This document shows positions 43,801 to 54,545 of a stretch of DNA of 64,000 nucleotides, in pieces; the first letter of the stretch is position 1; each line of letters begins with the position of its first letter. A program made the position numbers and the translations under genes. This DNA is from Sanderia malayensis (taxonomy: Eukaryota; Cnidaria; Scyphozoa; Semaeostomeae; Pelagiidae). The stretch lies in the NCBI GenBank assembly GCA_013076295.1, contig RQOL01000775.1:25201-89200 (forward strand). Reading direction: 5' to 3'. The notes under the pieces are model-generated. The model searched no databases and was not told the origin of the DNA. It saw only the letters and a program-made list of their open reading frames with translations.

Positions 43801-43808
43801 TTCGTTAG
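31783..43808 (+). CDS. Clc: Clathrin light chain (five exons, intact in arm 2)
   Basis: Exons 31783-31899, 38003-38080, 38200-38264, 43397-43549 and 43637-43808 sum to 585 nt: 194 codons and a stop, all phases consistent and all introns GT-AG. The product is the regulatory light chain of the clathrin triskelion on coated vesicles. Domains in order: conserved N-terminal DPAAEFLAREQSELAELG (residues 14-31, the Hip1-binding EED region in animals), a variable linker, the EPES-KWREE junction opening the heavy-chain-binding helix (about 84-138), and the C-terminal WVKVARLCDFNPK / KDVSRMRSILLRL block. Vertebrate and fly orthologues are somewhat longer (about 210-250). A further linker exon cannot be excluded, but none is needed. 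Introns 1 and 3 (6.1 and 5.1 kb) hold the MITEs. Confidence 0.95.
32592..35217. repeat. Nested inverted repeat in clathrin intron 1 (arm 2)
   Basis: Arms 32592-33257 and 34532-35217, mirror of 21540-24165. The spacer holds the SprT-like fragment on the plus strand (same strand as clathrin). Confidence 0.85.
33360..33500 (+). pseudogene. SprT-like zinc protease fragment (arm 2)
   Basis: HEMAH (codons 33402-33416) and GHDKNW (33453-33470) give the HExxH and downstream GHxxxW of SprT-like proteases. The surrounding 99-codon frame opens at 33270 and stops at 33569 without further recognisable domain. No acceptor/donor pair in phase with clathrin exons 1 and 2 (which join in phase without it) makes it part of clathrin. 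Confidence 0.5.
36036..36455. mobile_element. PIF/Harbinger-like MITE (arm 2)
   Basis: Mirror of 20302-20719 with GGGTATTTTCACATG and CATGAACAGGCCC ends and TAA/TTA flanks. Confidence 0.6.
38003..38080 (+). CDS. Clc: Clathrin light chain exon 2 (arm 2)
   Basis: Twenty-six codons (PGSDLNDSAPQETQETLVNG...) of acidic linker, acceptor GATTGTAG, donor GTTGAG. The T run at 38062-38066 has five bases, which keeps the frame. Confidence 0.85.
38200..38264 (+). CDS. Clc: Clathrin light chain exon 3 (arm 2)
   Basis: 65 nt, acceptor TATCATAG, donor GTACGA, ending with two bases of a lysine codon. Encodes DVPFSPPTATMNLQQQEPES. EPES matches the conserved sequence just before the KWREE helix. Confidence 0.88.
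38362..38805. mobile_element. TA-flanked MITE with CCGTAAATCCTCGAATAAGC ends (arm 2)
   Basis: Mirror of 17943-18383, three bases longer from small indels in G/C runs. TA at both sides. Lies between clathrin exons 3 and 4. Confidence 0.85.
38831..40112. mobile_element. 1.28-kb TIR element (arm 2)
   Basis: Mirror of 16636-17916: GACAGGGTATTGCTAATAAC at the left, its inverse ending at 40112, TA on each side. Holds the C-terminal half of the HEEADTR-type protein on the minus strand (about 39371-40015). Confidence 0.65.
40113..40310 (+). pseudogene. HEEADTR/DTDVLVL fragment (arm 2)
   Basis: Mirror of 16440-16636. The plus-strand frame opening at 40091 reads CNHEEADTRLVLHAAKQ and KDTDVLVLLIWAF and runs on into the TA-element-like piece until 40357. 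Identical motif residues in both arms. Confidence 0.5.
40318..40716. mobile_element. TA-element-like end plus CGCGAAAGTTTATCTCGC MITE (arm 2)
   Basis: Mirror of 16032-16430. The arms differ by a few bases in the repetitive TTTCGCGAATT phrases. Confidence 0.6.
40750..43396. other. Clathrin intron 3, distal part: no element recognised (arm 2)
   Basis: AT-rich intron sequence, mirror of 13347-15990. No frame with domain or splice support. Confidence 0.45.
43397..43549 (+). CDS. Clc: Clathrin light chain exon 4 (arm 2)
   Basis: 153 nt completing K-KWREEKSELLEEMEKGEN and continuing to KELEDWYNRYNEQLDKVKN. This is the amphipathic helix that lies along the clathrin heavy-chain proximal leg. Acceptor TTCTTAG, donor GTTAGT. 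Confidence 0.95.
43637..43808 (+). CDS. Clc: Clathrin light chain exon 5 (arm 2)
   Basis: 172 nt starting within an arginine codon, encoding AAQEEFIEDMASTSQGNEW, VKVARLCDFNPK and KDVSRMRSILLRLKQEPLIR, then TAG. RLCDFNPK and SRMRS are the most conserved part of the family (trimerisation-domain/calmodulin-binding end). Confidence 0.95.
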
Positions 43809-44961
43809 CTTCATGAAGTATCGGCTGAAGCAGGCCTATGTATTTTTACCGTGTACTTGTTTCCCCTGTACTAGTAATATATCAAACAGCCGTGATAAAT
43901 TTGTTCAATAATTCCTTTATATCTTTGTTTTTGGTTGTATCTCTAGATGTAAGCTATATGTGAATGTAATGGAATAAGTTTTATTGTGGTTGGTTACAGT
44001 TTTATTTTCCTCATCCTTTTTTGAACACACGAGTTGAATTATCTAGAAAAATCTTGGAAAAGTGGTTTTCCATTTTCATAGCAATTTTTTTTCAAGAATA
44101 TGTTTGTACAAAACCGACCCCTCAGGAAAATCTTTACCAGAAATGTTGCTATCTGCCACGTTATTTGAGAAATTTTGACAAGATCAGACACCATATCTTT
44201 GTTATTGACTTATTCTACAAGTGTCAAAGTATTGCTATTGAGCACTGCTTGGTAAGACCTTTTGAATGATGTAATGGGTTGTAAGTTTTGTTAAAGTTAT
44301 CATTAACTAAACGAATGTTTGATTCGTTGTGCTATTTCCTATATTTCATATACTATATTTCATTTTTGACTCACGTCACGTGAGTTTATGGTAGAGTGGG
44401 GAAATTTTCGTGTGCAGAAATTAAATAATGGCGGCCTCGTTTGTATACGACGAAAAAATGGAGATGAAATCCTTGTGGTAAACGTGAGATGATTTTCCTG
44501 TGATTTGTAAAGACTTAATACTTAAGTGGAATTTTCTCATGTGTTCCAATGTCTCAATGACCCATTGCCACTTTGGAAGAATAGCGGAACGGGAAGCTAG
44601 GGATTAGTTGTAGTTTCTTTCAATTATCTCATTGGTTTTTGTGTGTTGGTCATGTGGTCGTCACTCCTGCCGTCTGGTGTGTGACAAGAGACAAGACACA
44701 AGTGGTCTTGCAAGTCAGGAAAAGGGCGTGTTTTCTCGCTACGCTAGATCTAACATGGTCTCTTCCTATATATGAACATAATGAACATATGCACTCCTCC
44801 TACAGATATGAGTGTCATATTTGGTTTATGTTGTAAGTGCTGTTGTTAGTTGTGTTTCTGTAATACACATTGCATGCGCACTGCAAGCCAAGTTCTTATC
44901 CTTTCTCATTTATTCTCTTTTTCTCTCAATAATTGATCACTACTCACACTATTTTTCTACG
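43809..44961. other. Intergenic region, clathrin stop to NYN-like start (arm 2)
   Basis: Clathrin 3' UTR must lie in the first part, but I could not pick one convincing polyadenylation signal. The second half precedes the NYN-like start and could contain its promoter. An in-frame upstream extension (44812-44961) is not conserved in the third copy and is rejected as coding. Confidence 0.4.
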
Positions 44962-45007
44962 ATGGAGCCAAATGCGACTGTATTTTGGGATTATGAGAAT
45001 AATCTCG
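44962..45007 (+). CDS. NYN-like gene, exon 1 (arm 2)
   Basis: Encodes MEPNATVFWDYENNL plus one base before donor GTACGT, identical to arm 1. VFWDYEN is the NYN-type first strand with the catalytic Asp. The intron begins 174 bp before the 4.8-kb TA element. The matching second exon (about 50020-50150) has lost its acceptor by deletion, so the arm 2 gene may be dead. Confidence 0.35.
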
Positions 45008-46924
45008 GTACGTTACTTAGTAGTTAAAGTTTATTTAAATCTAATTTCTGACAACTTTTGTTAACATATTGAACAGAATCACCAAGGAACTTTTTAACCA
45101 TTTTTTATCACTTTTAAGGCCTACAATTCTACCTACATTTTGTTACACGTATTCTATTCTGTTTTCTGATAGTAGCACATACCGTATTTCCTCTATTAAG
45201 CGCCCGGGCGCTTATTGAATATTTTGCAAAACCAAATAGTGAAAATTCACGGGTTAGAGCACGTGTGGTTTAACCAAGTTTAATGGACAGGCACCCCACT
45301 GCTCGCTGTTGCCCCATGCTAGCATACCCCCAGCGGGAGATCTATTGGCTTCGTATTACATTTGTGCTGCATGCTTGCCGAATTGCTGCTTGGTTTTATT
45401 GTTCTATCGCCTTTTTATCTCACAATTGGCTGCCAGTTTCAAGAGGTTATTTTAGTATCCATTGATTGCTGTTGTGGCTCCTCTGTTGGGCTTATCTCGA
45501 CATATTATAGCTGCCTGGCCACGCCGGAATTTCCAGTTGAAAAGTTGCTCGCTGTATCGTCCCTTCAGGCCCGCATTCTCGGTGAGATCGTTCCATCTAT
45601 TTTGCTGTTTCTTATGCTCCTACATGTACATCCATGCTTATCTAAATTAATGTACATAATTTTAACCAACCTACAGTTGCGAAATGCGAACCTTCTTTTT
45701 GCTGTTGCTCGCCTTTTATTGCCGTTGCTCGCCTTTTATTGCCGTTTCCTACCTTGCCCGATACGCGTGTCTTTGTTACTTTTCTTCGTTCATCAACTCG
45801 TCTCTATGTTTTGCTCTTGCGTCACCTGTATGTCTTGATTCTGGCAATCCGTGTTCAGCATACACAATTGCAGCGTTTATCCATGCCAAGGCGTTTTTAA
45901 CAACTGATTCTTCTGCTGCGCTGTCGAAAACTTTCGGCTCCTGTCGTCGAGGTCTCCTCGTTAACATTTTCGTTTCTCGGTCGGAAGCAACCAGCGTTTA
46001 CATTGCGCGCGTCTGCCAGCCAGGGCTGCCAGAGTTGCAAATTCTCGCTGAAATATGCCCAAAATTTAAAATCCAGCGCAGAGGCACTGTATGGCTGCAA
46101 AGATAACCATGAAGTGCTACTGTTTCCTGAGAGAAGGCTCCAACCACTTTTATGTTCTGAAGTCTGCGTCGGGCAGATCTTTGCGTTACTGGATATCGCT
46201 CTTATAGCCATTGTGTGCTTTGCAGTTTCTTCGTGTTGCTTAGGATCTAAATCTTGTTTGAGTATTAACTTGGCAAAAAGTGCAGTAAGCCATGTCGGAT
46301 CCACCGGAGCTTGCTTCGCCCACATGTATCTCCTTTACTGTTCAGGCTTAACATTGCTTGCGTCGTCAAAGTGTCTTGTCTGTCCATTTTGCCAATATGC
46401 CAAGATAGGGCGATATGCCAAAACAAATATTATGCCAGCAACCTTGAAATATGACAATATGATAACCCTGCCAGCAAATTTCTTGCACATTGCATCCTTT
46501 CGACACTCTAGACAATAACACTGGTTCACGTTCCACACACCCCTGCGGCTCTCAAAACATCTCAAACACCTCGACACAGCCTAGCCTATGCTGCACTCGC
46601 ACTAACACTCCCACTGCTAGGATGCATCACACCCAGCCAAGTGCTGCAGCAAATTTCGCTATGTTAATCATTTGCTTATTCTCTGGCTCGTTTGTTTTGC
46701 TTGTTATCCGAATACTCATTCCTGTGCCACATGTTTTTACGCTGCTGCTGTCTATGCCTTGGCGCCTAGCTCCATTAAAGCTCTTACGGCACACAGAGCT
46801 TCAATCAATACTGTTCGGGACTCCCAGGCGTGATTCAGTATTGCCTTTCATTAGGCCTGCGGCTGTTTTTGTATGATCAGCCACGCAAAAATTTTGCCTA
46901 TCAACACCTCCCCTGCGCTAGTCA

Positions 46925-48560
46925 TATTGCCTTGCATTCGCACTGTCGCTGTTTTATGAACTAATACACATGCATTCGCACTTGCTGTCTTTGCATAATG
47001 AACTAATCCAAAGTCTTTGCTATTAGCCGCTCACTTGCTTGAGTTAGTATTGCCTTGCATTCGCACTGTTGCTGTCCTTGCATAATGAACTAATCCAAAG
47101 TCTTTGCTATTAGCAGCTCACTTGCTTGAATTAGTATTGCCTTGCATTCGCACTGTTGCTGTCTTTGCATGATGAACTAATCCAAAGTCTTTGCATTTAG
47201 CGGCTCACCTGCTTGAGTCAGTATTGCCTTGCATTCGCACTGTTGCTGTCTTTGCATAATGAACTAATCAAAAGTCTTTGCTATTAGCGGCTCACTTGCT
47301 TGAGTTAGTATTGCCTTGTATTCGGACTGTTGCTGTCTTTGCATATTGAACTAATCAACAGTCTTTGCTATTAGCAGCTCACTTGCCTGAGTTAGTAGTG
47401 CCTTGCATTCGCACTGTTGCTGTCTTTGCATCATGAACTAATCAAAAGTCTTTGCTATTAGCAGCTCACTTGCTTGAGTTAGTATTGCCTTGCATTCGCA
47501 CTGTTGCTGTCTTTGCATAATGAACTAATCAAAAGTCTTTGCTATTAGCGGCTCACTTGCTTGATTTAGTATTGCCTTGTATTCGGACTGTTGCTGTCTT
47601 TGCATATTGAACTAATCAAAAGTCTTTGCTATTAGCGGCTCACTTGCTTGAGTTAGTATTGCCTTGCATTCGCACTGTTGCTGTCTTTGCATATTGAACT
47701 AATCCAAAGTCTTTGCTATTAGCGGCTCACTTGCTTGAATTAGTATTGCCTTGCATTCGCACTGTTGCTGTCTTTGCATAATGAACTAATCAAAAGTCTT
47801 TGCTATTAGCGGCTCACTTGCTTGAGTTAGTATTGCCTTGCATTCGCACTGTTGCTGTCTTTGCATAATGAACTAATCCAAAGTCTTTGCTATTAGCGGC
47901 TCACTTGCTTGAGTTAGTATTGCCTTGTATTCGGACTGTTGCTGTCTTTGCATATTGAACTAATCAAAAGTCTTTGCTATTAGCGGCTCACTTGCTTGAG
48001 TTAGTATTGCCTTGCATTCGCACTGTTGCTGTCTTTGCATAATGAACTAATCAAAAGTCTTTGCTATTAGCGGCTCACTTGCTTGAGTTAGTATTGCCTT
48101 GCATTCGCACTGTTGCTGTCTTTGCATAATGAACTAATCAAAAGTCTTTGCTATTAGCGGCTCACTTGCTTGAGTTAGTATTGCCTTGCATTCGCACTGT
48201 TGCTGTCTTTGCATAATGAACTACTCAAAAGTCTTTGCTATTAGCAGCTCACTTGCTTGAGTTAGTATTGCCTTGCATTCGCACTGTTGCTGTCTTTGTA
48301 TAATGAACTACTCAAAAGTCTTTGCTATTAGCAGCTCACTTGCTTGAGTTAGTATTGCCTTGCATTCGCACTGTTGCTGTCTTTGTATAATGAACTAATC
48401 AAAAGTCTTTGCTATTAGCGGCTCACTTGCTTGAGTTAGTATTGCCTTGCATTCGCACTGTTGCTGTCTTTGCATAATGAACTAATCAAAAGTCTTTGCT
48501 ATTAGCCGCTCACTTGCTTGAGTTAGTATTGCCTTGCATTCGGCCTGCAGCTGTCTTTAT
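46925..48560. repeat. Tandem array of 87-bp monomers, about 18 units (arm 2)
   Basis: Monomers spaced 87 bp carry GCTCACTTGCTTGAGTTAGT and CATTCGCACTGTTGCTGTC. A variant with TATTCGGACTG and CATATTGAAC recurs near 47313, 47573 and 47924 (three and four units apart). Such higher-order spacing indicates block-wise amplification. Arm 1 has 8 units. Confidence 0.92.
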
Positions 48561-48759
48561 AGGATGAGCCAATCCAAAATCGTTGCTATCGGCAGCTCAC
48601 ACGTGTGAGCAGGGTAGATTGCGTTGCATAGCTTCGGCGTTCGGCGTTGGCAACTACTGCCAGGGTACCAAGAGCCCTCCATTCCGCACTGTTGGCAACT
48701 CAGCTACCCGGTCCGTATCAATCTCGGTATGACAAACCGCTCCGCATATCAGCAACTCA

Positions 48760-49135
48760 TCTGGATGAGTCAGTATCACCTGGCATTCGACCAGTGGCTG
48801 TATTTGTATGACACACCGCATATCAGCAGCTCACCTCTGTGAGTCAATACCGCTTTGGCCGGTCCCTGTCTCTGCGTGACAAACCGACCCCGCATACCAG
48901 CGGCTCACCTCCGTGAGTCAATACCACATTGGCCGGTCCCTGTCTCTCTACGACAAACCGACCCCGCATACCAGCAGCTCACCTCCGTGAGTCAATACCG
49001 CATTGGCCGGTCCCTGTCTCTGTATGGCAAACCGACCCCGCATTGGCCGGTCCCTGTCTCTGTATGACAAACCGACCCCGCACATCGGCGGCTCACCTCC
49101 GTGAGTCAGTATCGCCTTGCAATTGGCTGGTGGCT
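48760..49135. repeat. Tandem array of 74-bp monomers (arm 2)
   Basis: Mirror of 8520-8900; TGAGTCA with CTCA-n6-TGAG cores and ACAAACCGACCCCGC blocks. Copy number is equal in both arms, unlike the adjacent 87-bp array. Confidence 0.9.
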
Positions 49136-50449
49136 GCCTCTGTATGGTAAGTAGTCACTAGCTTCTGCCTCTTGTCGTCGTTCGCTATATCTTTCTCTCT
49201 GCCTTTTCTGTCCTCACTCTCCGCTTTTCCTAGGATACTCCCACCCGGACCTCACATTCCGATTCCTGGTAGACCTGTGAAGTAAAGATTAGGGTGATTG
49301 GCCGTCACCCTTCGGGTTCGTTGGGCCGGAAATCTGTGCTTTCCCTAGCCAATCACCTGACAGTAAGTACAGTAGTCCGCAGGCAAATCAGGGCAGTGCA
49401 CAGATGCCCAATTTTCCTGCAAGTCAATCACCACTCTGGTTGTGGCTCGGTTGGGTTGGACATTAATCACGGGTTAGAGCACGTGTGGTTTAACCAAGTT
49501 TAATGGACAGGCACCCCACTGCTCGCTGTTGCCCCATGCTAGCATACCTCCCCAGCGGGAGATCTATTGGCTTCGTATTACATTTGTGCTGCATGCTTGC
49601 CGAATTGCTGCTTGGTTTTATTGTTCCCCACCCTTCCTGGTCCCCTAATATCTGTCTCTTTTTCCATCTCCATTCTTGCTACCTGCCCTTTAGTCTTTGT
49701 TTCTCCTGTTTTCCACACTATCTTCCGACATCTGTCAAACAAGGTGCATTGCCCGGAAATCTGTGCTTTCCCTAGCCAATACCTGACAGTAAGTACAGTA
49801 GTCCGCAGGCAAATCAGGGCAGTGCACAGATGCCCAATTTTCCTGCAAGTCAATCACCACTCTGGTTGTGGCTCGGTTGGGGTTGGACATTAATTAAGGA
49901 TTAACCATCCTGGGCGGTTAATAGAGGGGGGCGCTTATTTCACACTTTGATTTAAAGGTGGGCGCTTATTAGAGGGGGCGGTTAAAAGAGGGTGGGCGGT
50001 AAATAGAGGAAATACGGTATTAGTTTACTTGATCTCTATTTGTAATACAGGAAGCATTCTTTTTTAAGCAATAAGTCGCCAAGGCGAAAAAGGCCAATCT
50101 TTTCAAGTTATAGGTATCTTCTGTTTGTTGGAAATGACGGATTTTTTATATTTTGCTTTTAGTTAGATTACGTAATTATTATATTCAGGTTTTGAAATAC
50201 ACGCACCGAAGTAGGAAATAATCCCATCAATCAAAGACACTCATACCTAGCAACAAGTAGTGATTCACCAATAAGAAGCTTTGTTAATTTTTGCTTATTT
50301 GCGTGGGGTCAGGTGTTACACAATAGGTATATTAACTGTGGCCTTTTTTATTTTGATTTTGAGTAGAGATTTAAAACTTTTCAGAGAAAATTGGCAGTGT
50401 TTTTGTTTCTGTGTTGCGTATTCAATTCTTGTGCCGGGCGTGAAAAATC

Positions 50450-50690
50450 CATTTCCACATGTCATTTCATCAAAGTCCTCTATTTCTTCACTTTCAACCA
50501 CTGGTTTATCTTCTGCTGCTATTTCTTCAAAACATTCAGTTTCCTTACTAATAACTTCTGTCTCTTCTTCTATTATCACTTTCTCTCCACCTGGTGCTTC
50601 TTCTACATCACATCTCGTAGTGGAGAACGGAAATGCATATGTAGTTAAAGATGGAGAAGCATATCTGATCATATCTGAGCATATCTTTAC
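50450..50690 (+). pseudogene. Serine-rich exon of NYN-like locus, damaged copy (arm 2)
   Basis: Mirror of 7005-7190. The plus strand reads SSKSSISSLSTTGLSSAAIS and SHLVVENGNAYVVKDGEAY. It runs into the Penelope-like element at its 3' side. Exon start lost, as in arm 1. Confidence 0.35.
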
Positions 50691-51275
50691 TCTTACAAAG
50701 AATGTTCTTCAAATTTTTACCGGACGTGAAAATAACTTTGATACCTTTCTTCTTATAAATACGTTTTAATTTAGGACCAACTTTCGGAATCCACGGAATC
50801 TTTACAAAAGGTTGTTTGTCTTTTTGTTTAACTTGTTCATCCTCTTTTGTCTGCAATTTGGGGGGGATATGTTTTAGCTATTTTAGTAAGAAACTCTTCA
50901 CTGTGGCCATTTTCTGTGAATACTTGTATCAGGAATTTAATTTCTTCTTCACGGAATGACTCAGAACATAGTCGCCAAGCTCTTGCAAGGAATCCTTTAA
51001 ATACTCCTTTTACGATGTTTGGATCGATACAACTATTCTGTTTTATCTGAACGTTCGTAATGGCATCTTTCCTGAAAACTTTAAAATCATATGTACCAGA
51101 ATAGTTGTTAGTAATCTGTAGGTCTAAGAAAGCAATAGTTTTATTCGCATTTTCACTCTCCATCGTATACTGTATCTTATGGTCTTGAGAATTAAGGAGT
51201 TCCAAGAATCGTTCAGAAGATGATACATCCTTAAAACGGGCATGGGAATCGTCGACATATCTGTGGTATGAAAGA
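50640..51275 (-). pseudogene. Penelope-like RT, C-terminal half and linker (arm 2)
   Basis: Mirror of 6370-7000 with YVDDSHARF and the IPWIPKVGPKLKRI linker. An extra base in a C run near 50860 (GGGGGGATAT) breaks the frame after KTYPP, so this copy is less intact than arm 1. Confidence 0.82.
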
Positions 51276-51825
51276 AGACCAATCTGATCCGTTACCACCA
51301 AATAGTTGCCCTGGAGTATATAGACTTGATTGCACTTGTGGTAAATCATACGTTGGAGAAACTAAAAAGAAAGTATTGACAAGATCTCTTGAACATCAAA
51401 GAGACTCTATGCAAGGAAAATGGTCATCATCTCGTGTTACAGAACATTGCAAACAATGTCTTGGACACTTTAATTGGCTAAATCCGACAACTCTGGCCAT
51501 TGAATCAACCTACAAAAATAGGAAGATAAGAGAAGCATTGGAGATCCAATGTATGAAAACTGGCCCAAATGAGGTAGAAGGCCTCAATCGAGATACTGGT
51601 GTGAACATTAATTCACAAGTTTGGAGGGCTTTTTATACGATTGGAGGAAAACGCATCCAGGACTAAAAAGATGGCAAAACTATTGGTGTACAGATGTAGC
51701 GTGTCAGAATTCGATTCTTTGTGACGATGATTCTTTTAATGAACAATGTTTCGAACAACAACCGTTGGAAAACTCACTTCTGATGATGCCTTGCTCCAGG
51801 CCACGCGAAACTTTAAGTACATAAA
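51268..51825 (+). pseudogene. GIY-YIG endonuclease of Penelope-like element, frameshifted (arm 2)
   Basis: Same domain as 5819-6376 (GVYRLDCTCGKSYVGET, RSLEHQRD, ESTYKNRKIREALE). A one-base deletion near 51630 ends the frame at 51666 after WRAF, while arm 1 stays open to the same C-terminus. A hammerhead-like core lies at 51780-51819. Confidence 0.85.
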
Positions 51826-52128
51826 AACCGAAGTTACTTTTTTCCATACTGATGTTTATTTATATTGAAATTCTTTGTTAAAGTTCGCCAAATTGGCTAT
51901 CAGGAAAAAACAACGGTTTACGCTCGCGAAACTTCCAAATTCACGTCGCAAACTCCATTTTGCAACACAGGATTCGCTGTTCACGTGACGTGTTTCGCCT
52001 CTTGCTGCAATTTGACTGGCTCTTTCGTAACTTCACGTGAAATGTCATGCGTTTTTCGTTATCATGCCAATTAGCCCTCAGGTTGAACAGTAGGTACTTT
52101 TGGAGAAGACGCGTGTTTTTGTTTTCAA

Positions 52129-53978
52129 TTTTTTTTTTTTCAAATACAAGTTTAAAGGCCGAGATGGCCCATAACTGCTTAAATTTTATACAGCGGTTTT
52201 GATTTACTTTTTTTTTTACAAACAATAACATAACAATAGAAAAAATTAAGGATACATGTAAAATACTAAATTAAAAAATTGTAAGAAAATCTGAATATAG
52301 GTACAAATTATGCTCATGATCAGAAAATTTTGCTCAAAATTAACCTCAGTCTGATTTTATTGGTTAAGTTATGGAACTATTGAAGTATTTAGTTCTTTTA
52401 TCGAATGTTTTCCTGCAGAAATGTCCCAAAAGATTCGTGGTTACACTTGGCACATCAGCCAAACAAACATATTTTGGTTGTTTAAGGAAGCCGTATTTGG
52501 ATAAATTTGGTAAATTTTATCAAGAAATTTTTGTCGTTCCTCAGCAAAGAGAGGGCACGATAGAATAAGATGAATTTCATTTTCGACTTCAAAAACATTT
52601 GTTGCTTTACAATAGAGGCAAAATCTTTCGTCTCTTGGAGTTTTATTTTTATGAAAACGCCCAGCTTCAACCTGAAGATTATGCGCACTGAGTCTGAGTT
52701 TTGCAAAATAACTCCTAACCTTGAAATCAGTTAAGAGATCAAGGTAGCTTTCAAATTTGAATGTAGTCTTAAATGAAGCAAACAGATGTAATTTTTTGTT
52801 AGCAATATGTGTTCATTTAATTTTTCTAATATTTCCAACTCAAAATGCTTTCTTACTTTGTTTTTGATTACTGAACTACTATCGGATAATTGTATTTCAT
52901 AAAGTATTTGTAGCTTACGGGCCTGAGACACCCAGTTTGAGTGTCCCGATTCCACGTCCTTTACAAGCATGTAAAAAGCTTTACTAGCGTAACGTTCGGA
53001 ATCTAAGGATGAAATTCTGCTATAAAATTTTAAAATATTGATATGTCTCTGGCATTGAAGACTCATTCTTCCTAATTCCGCGTATACAGCATCTGTTGTT
53101 GTATTTGACCTGACACCCAAAGCATATTTACAGGCTTTTAGGTGTAAGGTTTCTAGTTTAGGCCATTCCTCAAAACCCCAAACTTCGGATGCATAATTTA
53201 AAATAGGAACTATAGTGTGATCAAATAAGTACAGAAATAAACGTGGCTAGAAACCACCCCATTCTTTGCTTTTAGCAATAAGTGAGAAATAGGCTTTTTG
53301 AGCTTTTTCTTTAATTTTATCAGTATGTTCAGAGAAAGACCCGTTGGATTTAAGCGTAACTCCTAGGTATTTGTAAGAATCACATTCTTGATTTCTTTGT
53401 CTCCTATTTTCCAAAAACTCATATTGTTTGATTGTGCACGAGATTTTTGTTTGTTTTTTCTTATTACCATAACTTTTGTCTTATCCATGTTTACTTCCAT
53501 TTTGAGAGATTTGGAGAATCTATCTAAGGCATCTAATTGAGATTGAAGATCTTTTCTATCTCTTGATACCAAAACGAGGTCGTCAGCATACAGTAAGGAG
53601 TGAACTTGTAAATCATCTACCATTACACCATGTGAGGATTCCTTAATATGATTATTTAAGTCATTCAAGTACAGAGCAAAAAGGACAGGGCTAAGGAGGC
53701 AGCCCTGTCTAACCCCTCTATTGCAAGGAAAAATATCTGTCAGACTATCATTGCCCCTCACACATGATTGGACCTGTTCATAAAGTGAAGCGATTATTTT
53801 TAAGAAATTGCCATTGATTCCATAGGTAACAAGCTTTTGTAACAACAGTCCATGATCCACAGAATCAAAGGCTTTTTTAAAAGCAACAAAACACAAATAC
53901 AAAGGACCCTTATTGTTACATACATACAAAGGATAACTGGGCGCCTTTCAAAGTGTTTTACGACCTGAATTATCTTTG
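52129..53978 (-). mobile_element. 5'-truncated LINE with poly-A tail (arm 2)
   Basis: Mirror of 3655-5515; T run at 52128-52140 is the A tail on this strand. Its RT frame (53929 downward) is broken by a 1-bp deletion near 53387, a CAG-to-TAG change (53247-53249) and another small deletion near 52805. The arm 1 copy has none of these. Confidence 0.88.
53363..53929 (-). pseudogene. LINE reverse transcriptase, first part of broken frame (arm 2)
   Basis: 188 codons containing AFDSVDHGLLLQKL, RQGCLLSPVLFALYLNDL and the YADD box, then frameshift after GDKEI. Further downstream pieces remain readable (for example 53120-52731). Confidence 0.85.
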
Positions 53979-53994
53979 TAAAGGGCATAGTCTA

Positions 53995-54545
53995 TTAACC
54001 GGACCTTGAGACTATGGACCCCGGACCAGACCATGTGACAGGACCATAGGACCGGACCATAGGACCAGACCATAAGACCGACCATAGTTTTTCGGACCAG
54101 AGGGAATCCCCATTTATGAAGTAATTTAAATTAATTGTTACGGCTTCGGTGATGTCTTCGGTGATATTTCCGGGCATCACGATATTTCATTCGTGACTTG
54201 ATAAATTGTCAACTTGGTTCCTGTTGTAAGGCTCTACTCTTTCTCTGTTCAGGCATGGTCTATTAACCGGACCTTGAGACTATGGACCCGGACCCCCGAC
54301 CATACCATGTGACCGGACCGTAGGACCGGACCATAGGACAGACCATAAGACAGACCATAGTTTGGGACCAGAGGGAATCCCAATTTATGAAGTAATTTAC
54401 ATTAATTGTTACGGCTTCGGTGATGTCTTCGGTGATGTTTCCGGGCATCACGATATTTACATTCGTGACTTCTTGATAAATTGTCAACTTGGTTCCTGTC
54501 TAAGGCTCTACTCTTTCTCTGTTCACCAATGCTTCTCTCATCATG
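53995..54545 (-). repeat. GGTC-rich minisatellite units (arm 2)
   Basis: Mirror of 3085-3650. Two units with GACCATAGGACCGGACC-type monomers; monomer number and sequence differ from arm 1 more than flanking DNA does, as expected for a minisatellite. Confidence 0.8.

Larger units (their letters stand above)
45182..50017. mobile_element. 4.84-kb TA-flanked TIR element with expanded array (arm 2)
   Basis: Mirror of 7632-11567 with identical termini and TA flanks (45180-45181, 50018-50019). Longer by about 900 bp, accounted for by ten additional 87-bp units and a short irregular piece at 46940-46980. The third copy (63611) shows the empty site. Confidence 0.88.

Noticed and set aside
44812..44961. 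Upstream in-frame extension of the NYN-like exon (71-codon frame starting YLVYVVSAVV, looks like a membrane segment)
   Set aside because: The equivalent stretch in the third copy (63825-63975) has frame-changing differences before the ATG, so it behaves as untranslated sequence.
48855..49150. Repetitive open frames (GPCLCVTNRPRIPAAHL repeats) that could pass for a repeat protein
   Set aside because: They are the 74-bp tandem array read in frame; 74 is not a multiple of three, and the same array is open in several frames.
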